64,000 nt of DNA from Nocardiopsis alborubida (GCF_012396365.1 NZ_JAAXPG010000031.1:1-64000), one strand, 5' to 3'; shown: positions 17,454 to 26,685, numbered from the stretch's first letter. Translations and numbers: made by a program. The notes: generated from the sequence alone by a model not told the origin.

Positions 17454-18353
17454 ATGTACAAGAGAATCGCCCTGCCCCTGGCCGCGCTGCTCCTGACCGG
17501 GTGCGGCGCCAGCGACCCCTACGCGGAGGAGGGCGGCGGTGAGTCCGGCGGCTCCGGAGGCGCGGTCGTCATCGGCTCCGCCGACTTCCCCGAGTCCACC
17601 CTGCTCGCCGAGATCTACGGCCGGGCCATGGAGGCGGAGGGCGTGGAGGTCGACTACCAGCTCGGCATCGGCAGCCGCGAGGTCTACTACTCGCAGATCG
17701 AGTCAGGCAACCTGTCGGTGTTCCCCGAGTACAACGGCGCGATCCTGGCCTACCTCGACGAGAACGCGCCCACCGGCAGCAGCGAGGAGACCAACCAGAG
17801 GGTCACCGAGGCGCTGCCCGAGGGCCTGGAGATCCTGGACTCCTCCAGCGCGGAGAACAAGGACTCGATCACCGTCACGAGCGAGGTCGCCGAGGAGCAC
17901 GACCTGGCCGCTCTGGAGGACCTGGCCGACGTCGCGGGGGAGCTGACCCTGGGCGGCCCGCCGGAGTTCGAGACCCGCCAGCAGGGCGTGGTGGGCCTGG
18001 CCGACGTCTACGGGGTGGAGTTCGGCGAGTTCCGCTCCCTGGAGGTGGCGCTGCTGACCCAGGCGCTCCTGGACGGTGACATCCAGGCGGCCAACCTGTT
18101 CACCACCGACCCGCAGATCACCGCCAACGACTTCGTGGTCCTGGAGGACCCGGAGAACCTGTTCGGCGCGCAGAACGTCACCCCGCTGGTCAACAGCGAG
18201 CAGGTGGACGAGACCGCCCGGGGCGCGTTGAACGCCGTCTCCGCCGCCCTGACCACCGAGGCCCTCACCCAGCTCAACGAGCGGGTGGTCATCGGCAACG
18301 AGAACGCCGCCGACGTCGCCCAGGAGTGGTTGGAGCAGGAGGGGCTGGTCTGA
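17454..18353 (+). CDS. OpuC/OsmF-type substrate-binding lipoprotein
   Basis: This 299-residue protein has a lipoprotein signal (charged start, hydrophobic core, lipobox LTGC with Cys 17). A Gly/Ser linker follows, then an OpuAC-type binding domain beginning VVIGSADFPESTLLAEIYG and containing VDYQLGIGSREVYYSQIESG. ATG 17454 follows GAGAAGG. It is the last gene of the importer operon and captures the solute outside the cell. Ligand aromatic residues cannot be assigned with certainty, so choline, betaine or another zwitterion are all possible. Confidence 0.92.
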   Translation: MYKRIALPLAALLLTGCGASDPYAEEGGGESGGSGGAVVIGSADFPESTLLAEIYGRAMEAEGVEVDYQLGIGSREVYYSQIESGNLSVFPEYNGAILAYLDENAPTGSSEETNQRVTEALPEGLEILDSSSAENKDSITVTSEVAEEHDLAALEDLADVAGELTLGGPPEFETRQQGVVGLADVYGVEFGEFRSLEVALLTQALLDGDIQAANLFTTDPQITANDFVVLEDPENLFGAQNVTPLVNSEQVDETARGALNAVSAALTTEALTQLNERVVIGNENAADVAQEWLEQEGLV

Positions 18354-18510
18354 GCGGTCGGGTACCGGCGGTCGCGGGGGCGTCGGGGGCCGGGGCGGCG
18401 GCAGGGCTCGGCGCCTCGGCCCCGCGGGGGTGAGCCGCCGGCGCGCGCTCACCCTCCCCGAGGCCTCCTGCCCCGCCCACTGCACGGGCCCGCCCACTCC
18501 ACCGGCCCGC

Positions 18511-18987
18511 CTATTCGACCACCCGGTACCGGCCGGAGCGGCGGGCCAGGGCCGCACCCCGACCCCGGACCTCCGGCAGGTTGGTGACGTCGGCGAAGAA
18601 GACCACGTGGTCGCCGACCGGCACCTGTTGGCGCACGGAGCACTCCAGCGCGGCCAGGGCCTCGTCCAGCACGATCGCGCGGGTGTGCTCGCCCCGGTGG
18701 TGGGGCTGGTCCGTCACCAGCAGGCGCGCGCTGGGACGGCCCTCGGCGGAGAAGCGCCCGGCCACGGCCCGCTGGCCGCCGCCCAGCACGTTGACGGCGA
18801 AGGCGCCGACCTCCTCGATCACCTCGGCCATGTAACCGCTGGCGTCGACGCTCACCGACACCACGGGCGGGTCGGCCGAGACCGACCCGAAGGCGCTGAC
18901 GGTGGCTCCCACGTCGTCGCGGCCGTCGGCGACGGTCACCACCGTGACGCCGACGGGCAGCAGGGCCATCGCGTCCAGGTAAGTCAA
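18511..18987 (-). CDS. flavin reductase family protein
   Basis: This 158-residue FMN-binding split-barrel protein has the reductase pattern PVGVTVVTV, GATVSAFGSVSADPPVVSV, AFAVNVLG and DHVVFFADV. Such proteins use NAD(P)H to reduce free flavin for monooxygenases, or act as flavin-binding domains. The only credible start is TTG 18987, overlapping the SppA stop (TGA 18986-18984) as TTGA, so it is coupled to sppA. No monooxygenase partner is adjacent, so its client is unknown. Confidence 0.87.
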   Translation of the reverse strand: MTYLDAMALLPVGVTVVTVADGRDDVGATVSAFGSVSADPPVVSVSVDASGYMAEVIEEVGAFAVNVLGGGQRAVAGRFSAEGRPSARLLVTDQPHHRGEHTRAIVLDEALAALECSVRQQVPVGDHVVFFADVTNLPEVRGRGAALARRSGRYRVVE

Positions 18988-20693
18988 CGGATCTCCCAGA
19001 GCCCCGGCATCATCAGCGGGCCGCCGACGGGCAGGCCCATCGCCACGGCCACGTGCTCCAGGGGACCCCAGGCGCTGACCACGGTCTGCGGTCCGGAGGC
19101 CGCCACGTCCTCGCTGGACTCGTGCTGGCGGATCCGGTCGAGCGGGTGCGGCCGGGGGAAGGCCCGCACCGGGAGCGGCCCCGCGTCCGCCTTCCTGCGG
19201 GCCAGCCGAACGGCGGTCTCCAGGCCGCCGAGCTCGTCCACCAGCCCGCGCTCGTGGGCGTCGCGGCCGGTCCACACCCGGCCCCGGGCCACCTCGTGCA
19301 CCTGATCCCGGGTCATCTTGCGCGCGGCGGCGACCTTGCCGGTGAAGTCCTCGTAGATCTCGTCCAGGAGCGCGTTGACCCGTTCCCACTCGGTCTCGGT
19401 GAAGGGCCGGTCGGTGTCGAACATGCCCGCGTGCTCGCCGGTGCGCACGGAGTCGCTGGTCACGCCGTACTGCTTCTTCAGCGCGCCGAGGACGGGCTTC
19501 CCGGTGATCACGCCGATGGAGCCGGTCAGGGTGCCCGGCTGCGCGACGACCGCGTCGGAGCCCAGGGTCACGTAGTAGCCGCCGGACGCGGCGACGTCGC
19601 CCATCACGGTCACCACGGGGATGCCCGCCTGACTGGTCAGCTCACTCTCGCGGCGGATCGCGTCGGAGGCGGTGGGGGAGCCTCCCCGGCTGTCCACCCG
19701 GAACACGACCGCCTTGACCCGGGGGTCCTTGCGCGCGGCGCGGAAGGCCGCGGCCACGGTGTCCGAACCCATGACGGTGCCGCCGCCCAGCGGCGAGCGC
19801 CGCGTCCGGCCCAGGCTGATCGTCCCGGTGGCCGAGATCAGCGCGATGTAGCCCCTGGTGTCCCGGGACAGCTGCGGCGGCGTGTGCTTGCGGTGGTAGC
19901 GGGTGACGAACTGTAGCTGCGGTCCGCTGTCACCCTGCTTCCCGCGCGCCTCCTGGGCCTCGGCCCGCACCTGCGCGTACACCTCGTCCCGGTGGGCGAG
20001 CCCGTCGACCAGGTTCTTGTCGACCGCCTCGCGGGCCAGGAACGGGCCCTGCGAGACCAGCGCGTGCACCTCCTCCCGGGGCAGTCCCCGGGCCTGCGAG
20101 ACCGCCTCGACGATCTGGTCGCCCAGCGAGGTGACGATCCGGTCGCTGGCCTCGCGCTGGGCGGCGGTGTAACCGGTCTCGGTGACGCTGTTCATCGCGT
20201 TCTTGTACTCGTGGCGCGCACCCACCTCGTAGGACACGTCCAGCTTGTCCAGGGCGCCCTTGACGAACGTCGTGCGCATCATCAGACCGGTCAGGCCGAG
20301 CACGCCGGTGGGCGCCATGAACACGCGCGAGAACGCGCAGGCCAGGTAGTAGGGGAGGTTGCCCTCGCCGGTCTCGCCGAAGGAGTCGGCCCAGGCCACC
20401 GCGGGCTTGCCCGCCGCGCGGAAGTCGGCGACGGTGTGGCGCAGCTCCTGGATCTTGGCGAATCCCAGGGAGCGCGCGTCCACCCGGACCAGGAGGGCCG
20501 CCACCTGCGGGTCGCGCGCGCCGCGGCGGATCCCCTCCAGGACGTCCAGGTACTGCTGCCTGCGCCGGTTCATGATCTGGCTGACCGGATCCCCGGGGGC
20601 CTGGTCGGCGACCCCCTCCGTCAGGTCCAGCTCCAGCACCAGCGGCCCCTGGGGGCGCTGTCGGGTCTTCATGATCTTCGCGAGGTCCACCAT
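18984..20693 (-). CDS. sppA: signal peptide peptidase SppA, long (two-domain) form
   Basis: This protein of about 569 residues has two S49 peptidase domains. The N-terminal half carries the general-base Lys in HEYKNAMNS. The C-terminal half carries the nucleophile Ser in VAASGGYY, followed by GTLTGSIGVI. That division matches E. coli-type SppA, which degrades released signal peptides at the membrane. I see no clear N-terminal membrane anchor. ATG 20693 gives a usual N-terminus (MVDLAKIMK); an upstream extension to 20834 would run into the divergent lipoprotein promoter and is unlikely. It is co-transcribed with the flavin reductase. Confidence 0.9.
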   Translation of the reverse strand: MVDLAKIMKTRQRPQGPLVLELDLTEGVADQAPGDPVSQIMNRRRQQYLDVLEGIRRGARDPQVAALLVRVDARSLGFAKIQELRHTVADFRAAGKPAVAWADSFGETGEGNLPYYLACAFSRVFMAPTGVLGLTGLMMRTTFVKGALDKLDVSYEVGARHEYKNAMNSVTETGYTAAQREASDRIVTSLGDQIVEAVSQARGLPREEVHALVSQGPFLAREAVDKNLVDGLAHRDEVYAQVRAEAQEARGKQGDSGPQLQFVTRYHRKHTPPQLSRDTRGYIALISATGTISLGRTRRSPLGGGTVMGSDTVAAAFRAARKDPRVKAVVFRVDSRGGSPTASDAIRRESELTSQAGIPVVTVMGDVAASGGYYVTLGSDAVVAQPGTLTGSIGVITGKPVLGALKKQYGVTSDSVRTGEHAGMFDTDRPFTETEWERVNALLDEIYEDFTGKVAAARKMTRDQVHEVARGRVWTGRDAHERGLVDELGGLETAVRLARRKADAGPLPVRAFPRPHPLDRIRQHESSEDVAASGPQTVVSAWGPLEHVAVAMGLPVGGPLMMPGLWEIR

Positions 20694-20819
20694 GGCCCCA
20701 GCGTAGTGCTCCGGGGTGTGGAACGCCGTCCGGAACGTGCCGAATCGGGCGATGCGGTCGGTGGGCGCGCTAAGGTCAACGGTGTCTTCGAGCACGTGAT
20801 CCACGAGAGGGACGACGGC

Positions 20820-21488
20820 ATGGCGGGCATCCACGGGCGACGGCGGCGGGTACGCGCCGCACGCGTCGGCACGGGAACGGTCGCGGCTGCCGCGGCGCTG
20901 CTGCTCCTGGCGGCCTGCTCCGGCGGGAGCGAGGCCGAACTACAGCTCGGCGAGAGCGGATCCCTGCCCGCGGCGGAACCCCCGGCGCCGGAGGAGTTCG
21001 CCACCGAGAGCATCGAGGGCGTGTCCGTCAAGGTCCCCGAGGGCTGGCAGACCCAGAGCGAGGGCGGTGTGCTCTGCGTGAGCCCGCCGGGACAGGAACC
21101 CTGCGGATACGGCTCGGTTCAGCTGACCCCGCACGCGGCCGAGAAGCACCCCCAGAGCTGGCCGGGCGAGGGCGAGGCCTTCACCAAGGACGACGGATGG
21201 GCGGCCGACACCGGCAGCTGCCGCAGTCTCAACACCGCCGCGTCCGGGGGCATCGGCGTGGAGGGGGCCGAGCTCGCGGTCTCCGACTTCACCGACCACG
21301 CCGACGGCCTCACCTCGCACCACTCGGTGTGGAACGTGTCGTGCGTCAACGGCGACACCTTCGAGGTGCGCATGTGGTTCCTGCCGGTCAGCGACGTCCT
21401 GCTCTACGTGTGGTCGGCCGACTCCCAGTACTCCGCCGTGTACGACGAGATCGCCCTGTCCATGGACACCAGCGAGTACCAGAGCTGA
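20820..21488 (+). CDS. secreted lipoprotein, unknown function
   Basis: This 222-residue protein has a lipoprotein signal peptide: an Arg-rich start, a hydrophobic stretch of about 15 residues, and lipobox LAAC near Cys 36. The mature part begins SGGSEAELQ and includes a segment EGVSVKVPEGWQTQSEGG, then four Cys residues that could form disulfides (in LCVSPPGQEPC, GSCRS and NVSCVNG). ATG 20820 follows GAGAGGGA. It is divergent from sppA and precedes the M16 peptidase pair by about 140 bases. I do not recognise a named family. Confidence 0.82.
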   Translation: MAGIHGRRRRVRAARVGTGTVAAAAALLLLAACSGGSEAELQLGESGSLPAAEPPAPEEFATESIEGVSVKVPEGWQTQSEGGVLCVSPPGQEPCGYGSVQLTPHAAEKHPQSWPGEGEAFTKDDGWAADTGSCRSLNTAASGGIGVEGAELAVSDFTDHADGLTSHHSVWNVSCVNGDTFEVRMWFLPVSDVLLYVWSADSQYSAVYDEIALSMDTSEYQS

Positions 21489-21630
21489 CCGTCGCGGTTT
21501 CGGTTCGACCGATTACCCGATCGGGTGTCCCCGCGGTCCGATGAGGCCGTAGGGTCGTACTCGTTACGACGACGACGGCCGCCCGCGCGGGCGGCGCGGT
21601 CGCAGGCGACGTGAATCGGGGGCAGCACTG

Positions 21631-22959
21631 GTGACCACCATCGGAGCGGCGGGACGTGTCGTTCAGTACACGCTCGACAACGGATTGCGCCTGGTGACCG
21701 CTGCGGCCTCCACGGGCCAGGTCGCCTCCGTGAACCTGTGGTACGGCGTGGGTTCCCGGCACGAGGTCCCCGGTCGCACGGGGTTCGCGCACCTCTTCGA
21801 GCACCTGATGTTCCAGGGCAGCGGCGGCGTCGCCAAGGGCGAGCACTTCGAGGAGGTCGAGCGGCTCGGCGGCGACATCAACGCCTCCACCTCGACCGAC
21901 CGCACCAACTACTACGAGACGGTCCCCGAGCACGCCCTGGACCGGATCCTGTGGCTGGAGGCCGACCGGCTGGCGACCCTGCGCGAGGGCATGACCCAGG
22001 AGGTCCTGGACAACCAGCGCGACGTCGTCAAGAACGAGCGCCGCCAGCGCTACGACAACCAGCCCTACGGCACCGCCCTGGAGCGCATCCTGCGCCTGGC
22101 CTACCCCGAGGGCCACCCCTACCACCACCCGACCATCGGTTCCATGGCCGACCTGGACGCCGCCGACCTCGACTACGTCAAGTCGTTCCACAAGGTCCAC
22201 TACGGTCCGGACAACTGCGTGCTCACCGTGGTCAGCGACCTCGACCCCGAGGACGTCCGGGACCGCGTCGAGAAGTTCTTCGGTCCCATCCCGGCCCGTG
22301 AGACCGTCCCCGAGGCGCCCGACGCCACGCTGGAGGCCCCGCTGGGCGGACCGGTCCGCGACTCGGTCACGGAGACCGTGCCCGCCGCCGGGGTGTTCGT
22401 CGGCTTCCGAGTCGCCCCCTACGGTGAGCGCGGGTTCGACGTCATGCACCTGGCCTCGGCCGTCCTGGGCCAGGGGCAGGGCAGCCGCCTGTACCGCTCC
22501 CTGGTGGTGGACCGCCCCATCGCCGCCGACGACGGCGGGGGCGCCGCCGACATCCTGCCGTTCCGCTACACCGACAGCCTGATGCTGGTGAACATGCTCG
22601 CCCGCGAGGGCGTCAGCGGTGACACGCTGGAGGCGGCCATGCGCGAGGAGATCGCGAAGCTGGCCGCCGGGATCACCGAGGAGGAACTGGACCGGGCCCG
22701 CGCCGTCCTGGAGCGCGACCACCTCCAGTCCATCTCCAGCCCCTCCGGGCTCGCCGACAGCATCAGCAGCTGCACCCAGCTGTTCGACGACCCCGAGCTG
22801 GCCTACACCTGGCCCCGGCGCTGGGACGACATCACCGCCGAGGAGGTGCGGGCCGCCGCCGAGCGCGTGCTGGTCGACGACAACCTGCTCGTCGTCCGAT
22901 TCGACCCCGAGGAGTCCGCGGCCGCAGAGGCGGCCGGGGCCGACACCGTCGACGCCTGA
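21631..22959 (+). CDS. M16-family zinc metallopeptidase, catalytic partner
   Basis: This 442-residue peptidase has the inverted zinc motif HxxEH in HLFEHLMF (about residues 55-62) and the downstream Glu ligand region near NYYETVPEHALDR. It matches the mitochondrial-processing-peptidase-like M16B group, which cleaves short peptides inside the cell. GTG 21631 is used. Only about 40 bases separate it from the second M16 gene, so they form an operon and probably a heterodimer in which this subunit holds the zinc. Confidence 0.93.
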   Translation: MTTIGAAGRVVQYTLDNGLRLVTAAASTGQVASVNLWYGVGSRHEVPGRTGFAHLFEHLMFQGSGGVAKGEHFEEVERLGGDINASTSTDRTNYYETVPEHALDRILWLEADRLATLREGMTQEVLDNQRDVVKNERRQRYDNQPYGTALERILRLAYPEGHPYHHPTIGSMADLDAADLDYVKSFHKVHYGPDNCVLTVVSDLDPEDVRDRVEKFFGPIPARETVPEAPDATLEAPLGGPVRDSVTETVPAAGVFVGFRVAPYGERGFDVMHLASAVLGQGQGSRLYRSLVVDRPIAADDGGGAADILPFRYTDSLMLVNMLAREGVSGDTLEAAMREEIAKLAAGITEEELDRARAVLERDHLQSISSPSGLADSISSCTQLFDDPELAYTWPRRWDDITAEEVRAAAERVLVDDNLLVVRFDPEESAAAEAAGADTVDA

Positions 22960-23001
22960 TCCGGGTTCCGTTACCGCAAGCCGCAGAAAGAGCCGCAGAG
23001 C

Positions 23002-24348
23002 ATGCCGCAGACACGCCCGGACCTCGGTGCCGTAGCGTCCTACACCTTCCCCAAGCCCCGCCGCCTCACCGTGGGCGGCGGCACGGTCGTCGCCATCGAC
23101 GTACCCGGCCAACAGCTCGTCTCCCTCCGCCTCGTGCACCCGCACGGCGGTGCCGCCGAGCCGCTCGACGCCATGGGCGTCAGCGCGCTGACCAGCGAGG
23201 TCCTGGAGGACGGCCCCGACGGCAACAGCTCCCTGGCACCCGCCCTGGAGCGCCACGGCGCCGAGTGGGTCTCCCGCGTCAACTGGGACGCCTTCATCAC
23301 CGGGCTGGACGCCCCCGCGGGACGCCTGCCCGAGGCGGTCCGCCTGTTCGCCGACGCGGTGCGCCGCCCCGCGCTGGCCCCCGACGACGTCGTCCGCCGC
23401 CGCGACCAGCTGCTGGAGCGGTTCTGGCTGGAGGCGGCCTCGGCCGGGACCCTGGCCATGCGCAGCCTGGGCGGGCAGCTGTTCACCGGCCGCTACGCCA
23501 CGCCGCTCGCGGGCGGTCCGGTGCGGCTGGCCGACGTCACCCCCGAGACCGTGGCGGCCTTCCACGCCGACTCCGTCGCCTCGGTGGCCGGGACCCTCGT
23601 GGTCGTCGGCGACCTCACCGGGATCGACCTGGAGGACCTTGGCAAGACCGTGTTCGGCGACGCCGCGGCCGTGCGGACGACCGAGCAGACCGCGCCCGCG
23701 CCGCCGCCCGGGGACCTGCCCCGCGTCCTGATCGTGGACCGGCCCGGCTCCGTGCAGTCCGCCCTGGTCATCGCGCACCGCGCCCCCTCCCGCTCGCAGG
23801 TGGACCTGCCGCGCGCCGAGGGCGTCAGCGAGGTCCTGGGCGGTATGTTCACCTCCCGGCTCAACCTGGAGCTGCGCGAGCGCCTGGGCTACACCTACGG
23901 CGCCGGGTCCCGCTTCGACCTGCGCCGCGACAGCGGGGTGTTCTTCATGTCCACCCAGGTCGAGGCGGACACCACCGCGCACTCGGTCACCTCCTCGCTG
24001 GAGCAGGTCGCCAAGCTGCGCGAGTCGGGGGTCACCGAGGAGGAGCTGGCCGCCGTGCGCGACTCCAACACGGTGGGCCTGCCGGTCACCTACGCCACGG
24101 CGCGCGCCATGGCCGGGGCCCTGGTCGACATGGTGGTGCACGACCTGCCCGAGGACCACGTGGACCGCGTCCGGGCCGGGTACGAGGGGCTCACCAAGGA
24201 GTCCCTGGACAGTGCCGCCATCGAGTACCTGCGCCCCGAGGAGTCGGTCGTGGTGGTCGTCGGCGACGCCGAGCGCCTGCGCCAGCCGCTCACCGACACC
24301 GGGATCGGCCCGGTCGAGGTGCGCACCCCCGACTCGCTCTGGACCTGA
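23002..24348 (+). CDS. M16-family peptidase-like protein, non-zinc partner
   Basis: This 448-residue M16-fold protein lacks the HxxEH zinc motif where the first subunit has it. It keeps the C-terminal Arg/Tyr substrate-binding signature as RLNLELRERLGYTYGAGS. That split of zinc motif and R/Y pair between two adjacent genes is known for bacterial two-component M16B proteases. ATG 23002 follows GAAAGAGCC at a distance, with a weak Shine-Dalgarno. It is followed by a strong terminator. Confidence 0.92.
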   Translation: MPQTRPDLGAVASYTFPKPRRLTVGGGTVVAIDVPGQQLVSLRLVHPHGGAAEPLDAMGVSALTSEVLEDGPDGNSSLAPALERHGAEWVSRVNWDAFITGLDAPAGRLPEAVRLFADAVRRPALAPDDVVRRRDQLLERFWLEAASAGTLAMRSLGGQLFTGRYATPLAGGPVRLADVTPETVAAFHADSVASVAGTLVVVGDLTGIDLEDLGKTVFGDAAAVRTTEQTAPAPPPGDLPRVLIVDRPGSVQSALVIAHRAPSRSQVDLPRAEGVSEVLGGMFTSRLNLELRERLGYTYGAGSRFDLRRDSGVFFMSTQVEADTTAHSVTSSLEQVAKLRESGVTEEELAAVRDSNTVGLPVTYATARAMAGALVDMVVHDLPEDHVDRVRAGYEGLTKESLDSAAIEYLRPEESVVVVVGDAERLRQPLTDTGIGPVEVRTPDSLWT

Positions 24349-24354
24349 GACCGC

Positions 24355-24384
24355 CGGGTGCGCGGGGGTCCGCCCGCGCACCCG
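24355..24384 (+). terminator. terminator of the M16 operon
   Basis: Perfect 12-base arms CGGGTGCGCGGG and CCCGCGCACCCG with a six-base loop lie just after the second M16 stop codon. Confidence 0.82.
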
Positions 24385-24588
24385 CGCCGCCCCCGCCAGC
24401 AGGCACGGGAGCGTCGGAGTGAGAGCTACGTCACTGCATGCTGGGGTTGTCGCCGGACATAACGAAAGCGAACCTATGTGTCCGTGATGTGGCAACCACC
24501 AGCATGGATCCGGCGTCCTGCTGGTATAACGAGTGATCCGTGCACCTACGTGGTGACAGCGACCGCAATGCTCCCGCAGGAGGCCACC

Positions 24589-24615
24589 ATGGCCGGTGAA
24601 TGGACCCGTGGATAA
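24589..24615 (+). CDS. possible 8-codon leader ORF before the kinase gene
   Basis: A strong Shine-Dalgarno AGGAGG (24578-24583) stands five bases before ATG 24589. The frame encodes only MAGEWTRG and stops at TAA 24613-24615. The kinase frame has an ATG at 24600 inside this mini-ORF and a GTG at 24618 two bases after its stop. The arrangement would allow translational coupling. It may be chance; the evidence is only position and Shine-Dalgarno strength. Confidence 0.3.
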   Translation: MAGEWTRG

Positions 24616-25856
24616 CCGTGTCCTCCCTAGAGAACCCCCACACGCAGCGCCCTGAGGCGTCGCGCTCCTCCGCGCGACAGGAGGCGGCCGACACGGCCGA
24701 GCCCCGTCCGGAGGGACGCCTGCTCAAGGGGCGCTACCAGTTGGTGTCGGAGATCGCCCGGGGCGGTGTCGGCACCGTCTGGCGTGCCACCGACCTGGTC
24801 ATCGACCGCGAGGTGGCCGTCAAGGAGCTGCGCCTGCCCGCGGACCTGAGCCGCTCCGAGCGCGAGTCGCTCCTGCAGCGCACCACCCGTGAGGCCCGCG
24901 TCGCCGGACGCCTCACCCACCCCGGCCTGGTCACCGTCCTGGACGTCGTGGACGAGGACGACCGCCCCTGGATCGTCATGGAGCTGGTGGAGGCCTCCAC
25001 CCTGGAGGAGCTCATCCAGGTGGGCGGTCCGCTGCCCTACCAGCGTGTGGCCGAGATCGGCCTCCAGCTCATCGACGCCCTCAAGGTCGCGCACGCCGAG
25101 GGCATCGTGCACCGCGACGTCAAGCCCGAGAACGTGATGATCAGCCAGGCCGGACGGGTCGTGCTCACCGACTTCGGGCTGGCCGCCTGGAACGGCGAGT
25201 CGGCGCTGAGCGCCTCCGGGCGCATCATCGGCTCCCCGGCCTACATCCCGCCGGAGCGGGCCAAGGCGGGCCCGGTGGGGCCCGAGTCCGACCTGTGGTC
25301 CCTGGGCGCCACCCTGTACGCGGCGGTGGAGGGACACCCTCCCTACGACCGCAAGGGCTACATCAAGATCCTGCGCCAGGAGCAGCTGGACGAGCCCGCC
25401 GAGGCCGCCAGCGCGGGCCCGCTGGCGCCGGTGCTGGCCGGGCTGCTCCGGGTGGAGCCCTCGGAGCGGCTGACCGCCGAGAACGCCACCAAGATGCTGC
25501 GGATCGCGGCCCTGGCGCCGTGGGCGCCCGAGACGAGCCCGGAGACGGCGGCCCAGGGCACCGCCACACCCGCTGATCCCCGTCCCGGTGGCGAGGAGCG
25601 CGAGTCGGCCCGCGAGCACTTCAAGGCGGGCGCGCACGTGCTGGCCGAGTCCATCAACGAGCGGCTGCGCAACAGCCCCGAGGCGATGAACTCGGTCATG
25701 ACCTCGATCCGCGAGTCCACGGACACGCTGGGACTGACCAGTTCGGGCAAGCACGCCGAGCGCAGCCGCCTGCCCGCGGTGGCCACCATCGCCGCGGTCT
25801 CCCTCGGCGTCCTGGTGCTGCTCGCGGTCATGCTCTGGGCGCTGCTCGGCCGCTAG
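24600..25856 (+). CDS. membrane-bound Ser/Thr protein kinase (PknB-like)
   Basis: This 418-residue kinase has the glycine loop ARGGVGTVW (about 53-61), the ATP Lys in VAVKE (Lys 75), catalytic HRDVKPEN (about 171-178), DFG (191-193) and a PAYIPPE segment. The C-terminal region past 320 is low complexity and ends with one membrane helix (about 395-416) almost at the end, so there is no extracellular sensor domain. The start is uncertain: ATG 24600 is annotated, but GTG 24618 immediately after a leader ORF is equally possible. A hairpin terminator follows, so it is a single gene. Confidence 0.92.
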   Translation: MDPWITVSSLENPHTQRPEASRSSARQEAADTAEPRPEGRLLKGRYQLVSEIARGGVGTVWRATDLVIDREVAVKELRLPADLSRSERESLLQRTTREARVAGRLTHPGLVTVLDVVDEDDRPWIVMELVEASTLEELIQVGGPLPYQRVAEIGLQLIDALKVAHAEGIVHRDVKPENVMISQAGRVVLTDFGLAAWNGESALSASGRIIGSPAYIPPERAKAGPVGPESDLWSLGATLYAAVEGHPPYDRKGYIKILRQEQLDEPAEAASAGPLAPVLAGLLRVEPSERLTAENATKMLRIAALAPWAPETSPETAAQGTATPADPRPGGEERESAREHFKAGAHVLAESINERLRNSPEAMNSVMTSIRESTDTLGLTSSGKHAERSRLPAVATIAAVSLGVLVLLAVMLWALLGR

Positions 25857-25857
25857 T

Positions 25858-25879
25858 CGGCGGCCCTTCGGCGCCGCCG
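25858..25879 (+). terminator. terminator after the kinase gene
   Basis: Arms CGGCGGC and GCCGCCG with an eight-base loop containing CTTCGG follow the kinase stop by a few bases. Confidence 0.65.
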
Positions 25880-26038
25880 TGAGGTGTGGGGTCCTGACCT
25901 TCGGCGGCGGACGGAGCGCACCGGCGGGCAGCGAAACCCCGTACTGCGCGGGGGGCGGGGCCGTCCCCCGATGGGGGAGCGGCGAGGCGGGTCCGGGGAG
26001 CGGGCGCAGCCCGCGAACAGGGCTACCCGGCGCCGAGT

Positions 26039-26112
26039 GGGGCCGGCGGGATTCGAACCCGCACTGTACAGCACCTAAAGCTGCCGTCTCCTGCCAGTTG
26101 GACTACGGCCCC
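26039..26112 (-). tRNA. tRNA with UAG anticodon, compact class I shape (Leu-type anticodon, identity uncertain)
   Basis: On the minus strand a 74-base cloverleaf folds well. The acceptor stem GGGGCCG/CGGCCCC has 7 perfect pairs and the T arm is GCGGG-TTCGAAT-CCCGC. The anticodon stem is GCAGC/GCTGT with loop TTTAGGT, giving anticodon UAG (reads CUA/CUG, Leu) and G at position 37. The D-stem is short (GTC/GAC) with GG in the loop, and the variable loop is only five bases (ACAGT). The discriminator is A, and CCA is not encoded. Bacterial tRNA-Leu normally has a long variable arm, so this is odd. It lies alone upstream of bcp. Confidence 0.75.
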
Positions 26113-26202
26113 TTCCGGACAACTGTACCGGTGCCGGGCGCGGGGCCCGGCCGCAGGGGAGTCCGCGTCCCCAGGCGGCCGGGACCGCCCCCGGCACCCG
26201 TG

Positions 26203-26685
26203 TCACAGGCCCAGTTCCCTCTTGATCCGGTCGACGTGGCCGGTGGCCTTCACGTTGTAGAAGGCCTTCTCCACCCGGCCGTCGGTGCCCACGACGACGG
26301 TGGAGCGGATGACGCCCTGCACGACGCGGCCGTAGTTCTTCTTCTCACCGAAGGCGCCGTAGGCGCGCAGGGTGTCCTTGTCCGGGTCGCCCAGCAGCGG
26401 GAAGGTCAGCCCCTCCTTCTCACGGAACCTGGCCAGCTTGTCGCTCGTGTCCGGGGACACGCCCAGGACGGTGAGGCCCGCGGAGTCGAAGTCGCGCAGG
26501 TTGTCGCGGAAGTCGCAGGCCTGCGTGGTGCATCCGGGGGTCATGGCCGCCGGGTAGAAGTACAGGACGACGCGCTTGCCGGTGGAGGCCAGCACCTCGC
26601 TCAGGGTGACGGGCTTGCCGTCGGCGTCGTCGAGGGTGAAGTCGGGTGCCTGGTCGCCGGGCTCCAGGCGGATCGGGTCGCTCAC
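26203..26685 (-). CDS. bcp: thioredoxin-dependent peroxiredoxin (BCP/PrxQ)
   Basis: This 160-residue peroxiredoxin has the AhpC/TSA fold with the peroxidatic Cys in AMTPGCTTQACDF and a second Cys five residues later, the PrxQ arrangement. It reduces hydrogen and organic peroxides in the cytoplasm. GTG 26685 is preceded by GAGGGGG. It lies about 90 bases downstream of the tRNA's 5' end, both on the minus strand, so it may be transcribed toward the tRNA. Confidence 0.94.
   Translation of the reverse strand: MSDPIRLEPGDQAPDFTLDDADGKPVTLSEVLASTGKRVVLYFYPAAMTPGCTTQACDFRDNLRDFDSAGLTVLGVSPDTSDKLARFREKEGLTFPLLGDPDKDTLRAYGAFGEKKNYGRVVQGVIRSTVVVGTDGRVEKAFYNVKATGHVDRIKRELGL

Noticed and set aside
21388..24495. 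1035-codon open frame opposite the M16 peptidase genes
   Set aside because: Spans two well-supported genes and both intergenic gaps in antisense; composition is that of a shadow frame.
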